Position numbers and translations under genes: made by a program. From Sporosarcina limicola (lineage in GTDB: Bacteria; Bacillota; Bacilli; Bacillales_A; Planococcaceae), in contig NZ_JADBEL010000031.1 of the NCBI RefSeq assembly GCF_014873855.1, positions 1-40,014 on the forward strand: DNA of 40,014 nucleotides. The letters run 5' to 3'. This document shows, one piece after another, positions 27,081-33,870 of this stretch (positions within the stretch are counted from its first letter, which is position 1; every line of letters starts with the position of its first letter). The notes below the pieces were generated by a model. The model searched no databases. It was not told the origin of the DNA and saw only the letters and a program-made list of their open reading frames with translations.

Positions 27081-27608
27081 ATGGGAAGAGGGGGTATTTT
27101 TATCTTAATTCATACAGACGCATACTGGATTGATTTACGAGCATTGGCGATTAAATTTTTTTTTACAAACGGATTTAAATCAAAAATTTATACAACACAT
27201 GGCATCTATTATTCGGAGTTGGATCCACGAGACTTACTAAATAGTGCATGTTTAATCTATTTTTCTACTAAGAAAGGTCGCATACAAGCTGCAACGATTT
27301 TGTTAGAATACTCAAAAAAAACACCTTTTCTTATTTCACCTTACGAATTCGGAGTTTTTCCAACTGCATCATCAAAAAATTTGGATTGTGTATGGATTTT
27401 TAATCAGCCCTTTTCAATTTACGAAGTGGCAAAAGGTATATCGATTGTCACGTTCATCGACGGAACATCCATCAAAGTAAATGCCTCTAAAAACATCATT
27501 CTAAAACAAAGACAACGACTATATACTTTAATGAGCGTATCGCGTGATATGGTGAAGCAAAGGGATATCCATTTAGAAAGAAAACATCGGATTTCGGAAA
27601 AACTTTGA
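27081..27608 (+). CDS. comK: ComK family competence transcription factor-like protein
   Basis: This 175-residue frame matches the ComK family: YSELDPRDLLNSACLIYFSTKKGRIQAA (compare the family CRFFGSSxxGRK), TPFLISPYEFGVFPTASSKNLDCVWIF (family ISPxxxxxFPTxSxxxxxCxWI) and the C-terminal VTFIDGTSIKVNAS strand with a Lys/Arg-rich tail. ComK is the master activator of DNA-uptake genes in Bacillus. The start is doubtful: the ATG at 27081 has no ribosome binding site and almost no leader if TAAAAT at 27065 is the -10, while AAGAGGGGG lies just after it, ahead of ATC/ATT codons at 27102 and 27108 that might initiate. A run of nine T lies in codons near 27165. Confidence 0.75.
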   Translation: MGRGGIFILIHTDAYWIDLRALAIKFFFTNGFKSKIYTTHGIYYSELDPRDLLNSACLIYFSTKKGRIQAATILLEYSKKTPFLISPYEFGVFPTASSKNLDCVWIFNQPFSIYEVAKGISIVTFIDGTSIKVNASKNIILKQRQRLYTLMSVSRDMVKQRDIHLERKHRISEKL

Positions 27609-27683
27609 AATTTTAGGAATCTAACATCCGATTGGAGTATACTAATCGTATGAACGCAAATGGGAAGGAAGCGGCCGTCTGTG

Positions 27684-29066
27684 ATGAAAAACTTGAAATT
27701 ACTATTGTTCATATTTACCTTGTTAGTTGTTTGCATGCCGATAGTGGCTGATGCATCCATAGAACCGATTGATGAGATTCGAGAATTAATCCGCGACAAT
27801 TATGTTGATGAAGTTCAGGAAGTTGTGTTAGCGAAAGGATCAGTAACAGAGATTATGAAACATCTTGATCCTCATTCAATTTACATGAATGCAAAGGAGT
27901 ATCAGGATTTCATCAACGGAATTGAACAGCGAATTGTTGGAGTCGGTGTTGTATTGGAAGAGGATCTTAAAGGAATTAAAATTACATCCCTCATTCCAAA
28001 AGGGCCGGCTGAACGGGGAGATATCCGACCAGGCGATATAATCACACATGTGAATGGACGAAGTGTCGTTGGTAAGCCCGTACAAATCGCAATTTCCTTA
28101 ATCAGCGGTGAAGAAAACACGACTGTTACATTGATGATTACAAGGAAGGGTCAAGATGCGCCGTTGACCAAAAAACTTATAAGGGAAGAAATCTTTTTGC
28201 CAAATGTCGAATCTGCAATGCTTGGCGGGAATATCGGTTACATTCGCTTGAATAGTTTTGCCACAGAAACTTCCAGAGAAGTGGAGAAGGCAATCCGGTC
28301 ATTACAGGGTGCTGACAGGTGGATTCTGGATCTTCGTGATAATGGTGGAGGATATATAACGGCCGCCCAAGAAATTACGGGATTCTTCCCGGATGCGGGT
28401 GAGGCTTTCCAGTTAAGAGACAGGGAATACGGTACGGTTAACTATCCATCGATTCTCCAATTGAAAAAGTTATCAGGTACACCAAGTGTTTTAATAAATG
28501 AGTACAGTGCAAGCGCGTCGGAGATGGTTGCGGGATCAGTGAAGGAGCAAAAAGCTGCTATTTTATACGGACAGAAGAGCTATGGCAAAGGGTCCATGCA
28601 ATCGATGTTCAATTTCCCAGATGGTAGCGTGTTGAAAATGACAACTGCAAGATTTTATTCGCCAGGTGGTCAGGCTGTGGATAAAATCGGTGTGAAGCCG
28701 AATAAACTAACTGAAAAAGGAAAAGAACTTGAAATAGCGCATCGTGACCATTTGTTGGCCAAATTAAAAGGGTTTAGACAACTGTCGGATATGAGGAATG
28801 TTCCAGTTGCTAAGAAGTTTACAGTTGAAATGAACATGAAAATGGATTGGAAAGGTATGGAGACTTCTGCGATTGAACTCATCGAACTGGGCGGAGAAGC
28901 AAGTGAGGTCGTTGTCGAAGTAAAAGATAATAAAACGCTATCGGTATTTCCGACAAAATCACTAGTTTCAGGTAAAGATTATCTACTAATCATCCATCCG
29001 CGGTGGAAAAATCAGCAGAAGAAGCCTGTGCAACAAGGAGTTTACTTGGACATATCAGTGAAATAG
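27684..29066 (+). CDS. secreted S41 family carboxy-terminal processing peptidase
   Basis: A 460-residue CtpA-type protease. An N-terminal signal segment (LKLLLFIFTLLVVCMPIVADA) is followed by a short helical region, a PDZ domain (about 75-165: VGVGVVLEEDLKGIKITSLI, GPAERGDIRPGDIITHVNG) and the S41 core (about 175-350) with GYIRLNSF, DLRDNGGGY, the nucleophile Ser near 277 in EYSASASEM and the catalytic Lys near 302 in SYGKGSMQ. The last 90 residues are an extra domain of unknown role. GGAAGGAAG lies about 12 bases before the ATG; the GTG just before is an equally possible start. The mature protein is probably extracellular or wall-associated. The substrate is unknown. Confidence 0.93.
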   Translation: MKNLKLLLFIFTLLVVCMPIVADASIEPIDEIRELIRDNYVDEVQEVVLAKGSVTEIMKHLDPHSIYMNAKEYQDFINGIEQRIVGVGVVLEEDLKGIKITSLIPKGPAERGDIRPGDIITHVNGRSVVGKPVQIAISLISGEENTTVTLMITRKGQDAPLTKKLIREEIFLPNVESAMLGGNIGYIRLNSFATETSREVEKAIRSLQGADRWILDLRDNGGGYITAAQEITGFFPDAGEAFQLRDREYGTVNYPSILQLKKLSGTPSVLINEYSASASEMVAGSVKEQKAAILYGQKSYGKGSMQSMFNFPDGSVLKMTTARFYSPGGQAVDKIGVKPNKLTEKGKELEIAHRDHLLAKLKGFRQLSDMRNVPVAKKFTVEMNMKMDWKGMETSAIELIELGGEASEVVVEVKDNKTLSVFPTKSLVSGKDYLLIIHPRWKNQQKKPVQQGVYLDISVK

Positions 29067-29120
29067 TCAACTTGATGATGAAAGAAAACAACGTTCCGTT
29101 TCAAAGTGAATAATTTACTA

Positions 29121-29159
29121 GAAAAAGAAACCACCGACTTATGTCGCGGTTTCTTTTTC
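29121..29159. terminator. bidirectional terminator between S41 peptidase and deacetylase genes
   Basis: A perfect 12-bp stem GAAAAAGAAACC / GGTTTCTTTTTC, with an inner CGAC / GTCG stem, lies between two convergent genes. The A and T runs make it usable in both directions. Confidence 0.9.
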
Positions 29160-29184
29160 GTTGGATAAGTATTTCAAGTGCTAG

Positions 29185-30333
29185 TTATTGTCCTTGCAAT
29201 TTTTCCGCAAAATCCTTCAGGCTCATCTTCGAGTGGACGCGCTGACGTTTCAGATTAAACAAAGAATCCCCTTGAAAGACGTTTCCTTCATCGATCGTGT
29301 ATCCACTTGTTATGCCAGCAGATTGTAAGGCAATGATGGACTGTGCACTGCGTTTACCATATGGATAGGCATGCGCCATAACAGGAGGGCCATCATTCAG
29401 AATCTGTTCAATAGTAAGGTTCGCCTGCTGGATATCAGAAAAGATAGACTGCTCAGACTCAGATTCTAGAAGGCTCATATTTGTATAGGAATTGAACATA
29501 TGAAAAGCATGTGTATGGTTTTGATAGGAAAAAATATCGTGTGTCTGGAAAATATCCAATTCTGAAACCATGTTGGGCCGTTCGATACGGCTAGTAATTA
29601 AAAATGAGGTAGCCTTGAACCCGTGATCTTTCAGAATCGGATAGACGAGTTCGATTGTGGACTTGTATCCGTCGTCGAATGTGATGAGGACCGACTTTTT
29701 CGGCAACGTAATCTTTTTTGTAACCCAAGATTCCAGTTGTTGCGGTGTAATTGTCGTCCAGCCGTCCTTCTTCAAATAGTTCATTTGTTCCTTGAACTTT
29801 TGGAATTCTAATTCGGAAATGTTTTGACCTGGTTTACTCTGAACAATGTCGTGATACATTAAAACTGGAATTCCTGGTTCAGTTTCCAATTGGCTTTTAT
29901 GTATATACGCTGTTTGCCCGCCCATAATAACTGGATAATAGTGACCTTTTAACTTTTGTACATGGATTGTCATGTTTGGTTGGATATGCCCGATTATTTT
30001 AGCTTGATTTGTTGGGCGTTCCACGATTTGGGTATACTTGGCGGTTTTAGCTCGTACCGGATGAGATCCTTTCCAGTTTTCTGGTGCGTCATTTACAATC
30101 TTTGCGTTTTTTTTCGAAAATTTTACTTCATCGTTTCCGATGACTGTATGGTAATAACGATCCGATTCCTTCGTGACTGTATGCGAAGTTCCTTTCAAGA
30201 AAACAGCTACCTTTTGTTTATCATCAAAAACAGGCGCCGATTCAGTCATTCTGATTGACTTCAAACTAGAAGCCTCAGTAAAAAAGGGAATGGTAACTAA
30301 AAATAATAGTGCAAAGAGGATTACTTTTTTCAA
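29185..30333 (-). CDS. secreted polysaccharide deacetylase with SH3-like N-terminal region
   Basis: A 382-residue exported protein. Signal peptide 1-21 is followed by a region (about 25-150) of short beta repeats like SH3-type wall-binding modules (KQKVAVFLKGTSHTV; TKYTQIVERPTNQAKIIGHI type), then a NodB domain (about 155-370) with VLMYHDI, LITFDDGYKST (Asp219-Asp220 pair), the His-rich QNHTHAFH and AYPYGKRS. Such enzymes remove N-acetyl groups from peptidoglycan or other polysaccharides with a metal ion. The start is TTG; AAGGAG lies about 11 bases upstream. It converges with the S41 peptidase gene over a shared terminator. Confidence 0.92.
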   Translation of the reverse strand: MKKVILFALLFLVTIPFFTEASSLKSIRMTESAPVFDDKQKVAVFLKGTSHTVTKESDRYYHTVIGNDEVKFSKKNAKIVNDAPENWKGSHPVRAKTAKYTQIVERPTNQAKIIGHIQPNMTIHVQKLKGHYYPVIMGGQTAYIHKSQLETEPGIPVLMYHDIVQSKPGQNISELEFQKFKEQMNYLKKDGWTTITPQQLESWVTKKITLPKKSVLITFDDGYKSTIELVYPILKDHGFKATSFLITSRIERPNMVSELDIFQTHDIFSYQNHTHAFHMFNSYTNMSLLESESEQSIFSDIQQANLTIEQILNDGPPVMAHAYPYGKRSAQSIIALQSAGITSGYTIDEGNVFQGDSLFNLKRQRVHSKMSLKDFAEKLQGQ

Positions 30334-30473
30334 TTTCCAATACGCTCCTTCTCGAATAATAAGTATTCGGACAGGATTTTCTCTCGTCCAAATCCTATTA
30401 TAAGGCTTTAATTTTATAAGTGTAGTTTTTGAATAAATAGAGTTGGTTTCTTGGAGTGAAAGAAGGGAATAGA

Positions 30474-30508
30474 AAAATCAGCCATGCTGCTGAATTGGCT
30501 GATTTTTT
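30474..30508 (-). terminator. sda terminator
   Basis: The stem AAAATCAGCC / GGCTGATTTT runs into a T run on either strand. On the minus strand it lies 25 bases after the sda stop codon, which is the only transcript it obviously serves. Confidence 0.88.
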
Positions 30509-30532
30509 GACCCATAATTTATTCCAGCTACT

Positions 30533-30682
30533 TTAAAGAGAGTAGGAAATATTCGGTAGTTGATTTTGTAAAGAGCGTATGCGGATTTCTGTTTCAAGTA
30601 GATGGATAAAGTGTAGATTCAGATTTAATTCTATTGCTATAAAGTATGACTTTACTAGCAAGTCATCTGATAGTTTCAGCAT
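30533..30682 (-). CDS. sda: sporulation inhibitor Sda
   Basis: A 49-residue protein read on the minus strand, beginning [14 protein letters not shown] and continuing with [20 protein letters not shown] then RSL. It lines up with B. subtilis Sda (MRKLSDELLIESYF, ENEIKRRSL) over nearly the full length as the same antiparallel helical hairpin. Sda binds the sporulation kinase KinA and stops phosphorelay signalling while DNA replication is starting or blocked. AAGGGGGTG lies before the ATG. A terminator follows, and a cluster of DnaA boxes lies 125-235 bp upstream, as expected for DnaA control of sda. The gene indicates a spore former. Confidence 0.93.
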   Translation of the reverse strand: MLKLSDDLLVKSYFIAIELNLNLHFIHLLETEIRIRSLQNQLPNISYSL

Positions 30683-30807
30683 TTGTTAACTCACCCCCTT
30701 TCTGTATTGATCGAATAGGTATATTCCGAGTCCAAAGCACATAGTATGGTAGTTTCATCGGTGTACATATAATTTACCAAAGAAACTGGTTTGGAACAAC
30801 CGTTCTC

Positions 30808-30917
30808 TTATCCACAGACACAAGTGGATAACTTGTTAATAGTTTGTTTATAATGTCTGTGAATACATAAGTAGCATACTGTATAACGTTAATAACTTTA
30901 TCCACAGATGTGGAAAA
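30808..30917. promoter_or_regulatory. DnaA-box cluster upstream of sda
   Basis: There are four boxes in 110 bp: TTATCCACA (30808-30816, perfect), its inverse with one mismatch AGTGGATAA (30823-30831), TTATCCACA (30898-30906, perfect) and inverse TGTGGAAAA (30909-30917, i.e. TTTTCCACA, allowed by the relaxed consensus TTWTNCACA). They form two inverted pairs. In B. subtilis DnaA controls sda through boxes in its upstream region, so this is most likely the sda control element and not a replication origin. A possible minus-strand promoter (TTGTTC, 17 bp, TAAATT) starts next to the first pair. Confidence 0.9.
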
Positions 30918-31199
30918 GTAAAAAAAATGTCGAAAACTTTCTTGTTGCTGAACGAAGAAACGACACTTGTTGCAAAGAAAATCGTATGGAAAAGTGGTTT
31001 TTCTTTAACTTGACGCCAATCACCCTTCGATTAATAAAATCTACCTCCCTACTATCCATCGTATCTTCGTTACTATTCCCACATAATGAAGAAAAAAGAC
31101 ATTAACGGATTTGTGTCTATTTTGAATTGAAGATAATGTTGTACTATGAAAGTAAAGGATTTTTCAGCTATTACGCATTATAAAAAAGGAGTGAAGTAA

Positions 31200-31250
31200 A
31201 TGGCTGTCAATGTTTATCTTAATTTTAATGGGAATCGTCAGTCTTTGTAA
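31200..31250 (+). pseudogene. 5' fragment of a PhnB-like VOC family gene
   Basis: A good ribosome binding site (AAAGGAGTGAAGTAA) leads to an ATG and the short frame MAVNVYLNFNGNRQSL then stop. The opening NVYLxFNGN is typical of PhnB/DUF1338-like glyoxalase-fold (VOC) proteins of about 140 residues. The rest of the gene is gone and the promoter of the next gene begins at the break. With only 16 residues the family assignment is tentative. Confidence 0.5.
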
Positions 31251-31272
31251 TTCGCTATCGTTACGTTATACT
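31245..31272 (+). promoter_or_regulatory. candidate promoter of the following secreted-protein gene
   Basis: TTGTAA and TATACT are separated by 16 bp, about 40 bases before the next start codon. Confidence 0.45.
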
Positions 31273-31310
31273 AAATACCGAGATGATACCAAAAATGGAA
31301 GGGGTATAAA

Positions 31311-33464
31311 ATGTCGAAACTACTTAAACTAGTACTCAGTCTTTTGCTTATTTTCGCAGTAGGTTATTCGTTTTCTGAATCAGCAAATGCCGAATCACGT
31401 ACATATCACTTGTTTATTAATTCGAAGATGAAACAGTGGGAAAGTACAAACGAATATGAGCCGATTATCAAGAACGGGATTCTCTTTGTTCCACTAGAAG
31501 CGTTTGCAAATACTGTCCACAGTGATTTGGAAACGGGTTATTTTGATATTCCAGATAACACACTACTTTTCAAAACGGCCAATTCAGGTCATATCCTCAT
31601 TCCAAATCACACGGAAAAAGTTGTTTTTATCGACAAGAATCGTGAATTTGAATTGGAAGCGAAGTCGTTCATCGTAAAAAAGAAGGCAACATGGAAGACG
31701 CTTGTTTATGTTCCGTTGTCGTTCATCACTGCAAAAGATGGTTTGAATCTAAACGTTGAGAAAAAAGATTATTTGGACAGGTCGACGCTAATTTACAATG
31801 ATAAGGAAAGAACGATGCCTATTCCACCTGTTTCGACCGAGGTAGGGAAATCGTATCCTGATGGTTGGACTGCGCCAAAACTAACTTCGTCGTTGGACAT
31901 GGATCCAGCGAAAATGCAGAACGTGTTCACGGCCGAACTCGGCTTTACAGACGGAAGGTTTTATGATCTACCTAGTCGTGCATCGGTTATCCGTGTTGAA
32001 TCGTTTCGAGGGGGAGGGGCTGTCATCACCCATTCGATGTGGGAACAAAAGAGTGTGAAGGAAAGCTATCGTATTCCCATAGTCACGCTTGAGTTACTGA
32101 AGCTCTATTTTGGAAATGATGCAGTAAAAGTGGTGGACTATTATGAAAAAGGGAACCTGTCTGCTAAGCCGCTCTTCTTTGAAGCAGGAGGAATGTACGG
32201 TTATATCGTGCGGGAGAACGGAAAAACAATTTTAAGAGTCGGTCGAGAGCCGCTTGAACAACAGTATTATATGGATTATGAAAACCATTGTAAAATCATC
32301 GACACCAATAAAAAACCGGTCTGGAACGGACAAGCTTTTCATAAAAATCAGATAGGCAGCGTGAAAGTGCTAGAAACGACTAACGTTGTTAACAGGATAA
32401 ATAAGATTGTCAAAACGGTGAAAAAAGGTACTATATTACGTGTTTTATATGTGGAAAATGGTAAGCTGACAATAAGTTCTGATGAATTCATTACGCTAGA
32501 TAAAAAAGTAGCATACACTGAAATCCCGGCTGCTGAGCAATTTGCGATGTCATGCGCACTCGGATCGAACATTGAAATGCCAAAAATGTCCGCATTTAAT
32601 GGCAGTGATTACGTATTTACGATTGCTGAATCATTCACAGGCGTGAAGAAAATGGTTGGTGTTAACAAAAAGACGGGGAGTGTAGTCGAATTCCCGCTTA
32701 CGGGGCCAGCGAAAAACAATGCTTTATCGCTTGTGGAATTGAGAGAGACGAAAAACGCGATCTATACCCGTGATGCCAATTATCTTGATGTCATCCAGAC
32801 ATCTTTAAAGAAACCATTTGGATCCAAGGTCATATTGAAGGACGTCAGCCATTATGAAGTACTGTCAAATGGTATTGTCTATGTAAAAGTCGAGCGGAAA
32901 AGCGGCAAAATTGTTCAATCAGCTGTATACACATCTGATTTAGATGGAAAAAACAATAAATTAGTTAAAAAACTGGACGCAACGTATACGTTTTCTCCGA
33001 TTTTCGGATATGACGACAATGCAATCGCCGTCATACAGTATGATAGTAAGACGGGAAAAAACGAGCTTCAATCTGTCAATCTAAAAAATGGTAAAATCAC
33101 TGTTTTGAACAAGTTTCCGAAAGGTACGCGCTATTCAGAGGCATTAGTAAAAATGAATGGCAAAGGCTCCTTTGTGATCGGTATCCAGAAAACGGCTGCT
33201 GCCACGGCAGATTTCAGCACCGACTGGTTCGTCACCAATATGAAAGGTGCGATTTTGGGCAAATTCAAAGTGGAGGGACAGCAGCTATTATCTGTCCATT
33301 TGGATAAAGGGAAATTCAGTACTAACATGACAGACTTTATGCATGGTGCCTATTATAACGTACCTATTCAAAGTAAAACCGGGAAGAGGGACAGCTTGAC
33401 GACAAAAGACGTTGCCGGCAAGACTTTCTACAAACGGGGCGAGGGTTGGTATTTGGTACGTTAA
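31311..33464 (+). CDS. secreted protein with copper-amine-oxidase-like N-terminal domain
   Basis: I do not recognise a specific family for this 717-residue protein. A signal peptide (1-27, ending ANA) is followed by a region with IIKNGILFVPLEAFANTV and TLVYVPLSFITAKDGLNLNV, the pattern of the copper amine oxidase N-terminal-like module found in many secreted Bacillales proteins; it does not imply oxidase activity. The middle (about 170-360) has no clear match. The C-terminal 350 residues contain recurring strands (KMVGVNKKTGSVVEF, QSVNLKNGKITVLNKF) that suggest a propeller-like repeat domain. GAAGGGG precedes the ATG. It is a single-gene unit closed by a very strong hairpin. Confidence 0.7.
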   Translation: MSKLLKLVLSLLLIFAVGYSFSESANAESRTYHLFINSKMKQWESTNEYEPIIKNGILFVPLEAFANTVHSDLETGYFDIPDNTLLFKTANSGHILIPNHTEKVVFIDKNREFELEAKSFIVKKKATWKTLVYVPLSFITAKDGLNLNVEKKDYLDRSTLIYNDKERTMPIPPVSTEVGKSYPDGWTAPKLTSSLDMDPAKMQNVFTAELGFTDGRFYDLPSRASVIRVESFRGGGAVITHSMWEQKSVKESYRIPIVTLELLKLYFGNDAVKVVDYYEKGNLSAKPLFFEAGGMYGYIVRENGKTILRVGREPLEQQYYMDYENHCKIIDTNKKPVWNGQAFHKNQIGSVKVLETTNVVNRINKIVKTVKKGTILRVLYVENGKLTISSDEFITLDKKVAYTEIPAAEQFAMSCALGSNIEMPKMSAFNGSDYVFTIAESFTGVKKMVGVNKKTGSVVEFPLTGPAKNNALSLVELRETKNAIYTRDANYLDVIQTSLKKPFGSKVILKDVSHYEVLSNGIVYVKVERKSGKIVQSAVYTSDLDGKNNKLVKKLDATYTFSPIFGYDDNAIAVIQYDSKTGKNELQSVNLKNGKITVLNKFPKGTRYSEALVKMNGKGSFVIGIQKTAAATADFSTDWFVTNMKGAILGKFKVEGQQLLSVHLDKGKFSTNMTDFMHGAYYNVPIQSKTGKRDSLTTKDVAGKTFYKRGEGWYLVR

Positions 33465-33513
33465 TCAACCAGTTTCATGGTTAGTGAAATGAGTAGTGGT
33501 ACTGGAACAAAGT

Positions 33514-33559
33514 TAAATGCCACATCATAGGAATCGATATTCCTATGATGTGGCATTTA
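33514..33559. terminator. perfect 21-bp inverted-repeat hairpin
   Basis: The arms, TAAATGCCACATCATAGGAA-T and its exact complement, are 21 bp long without mismatch and separated by CGAT. It lies 50 bases after the secreted-protein gene. The T run is short, so it may be a terminator, an mRNA end protector, or a small mobile palindrome. Confidence 0.75.
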
Positions 33560-33727
33560 CTATTAATTATGGATATCAATCATTCTCATGCATATACATA
33601 ATTATTGTTTAGTTATACTTCCATTTCAATGGAGAATTTCTAGAGAGTTCACGGGTTTAATGGGCTGTATAGTAAATCCTTGTCTCTATTACTATAGTAA
33701 ATATAGAACCCAGAAGATGGATTATGA

Positions 33728-33755
33728 TAGACAGTTTTATATATGCTAGTATAGT
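33728..33755 (+). promoter_or_regulatory. candidate S-layer gene promoter with long leader
   Basis: TAGACA and TATAGT are 16 bp apart, giving an untranslated leader of about 110 bases before the GGGAGG binding site. Long leaders are common in S-layer genes, but other -10-like boxes occur nearby (for example TATAGA at about 33701), so the choice is uncertain. Confidence 0.4.
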
Positions 33756-33870
33756 GGATGTAAGAAAATAAGGTACATAGCAGTACCCCATATTTTACAG
33801 AGAAATAGAATTGAAAAGTTCTATATTCACACAACTCATTTCTATCTACCCAAAGGGAGGAAATTATTCA

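Noticed and set aside
30808..30917. Replication origin
   Set aside because: Four DnaA boxes lie upstream of sda, where DnaA control is known, and there is no dnaA/dnaN gene or AT-rich unwinding region typical of oriC.
30908..31105. Possible 65-residue gene on the plus strand
   Set aside because: It starts inside the DnaA-box cluster, has no binding site, and its composition does not resemble a protein family.
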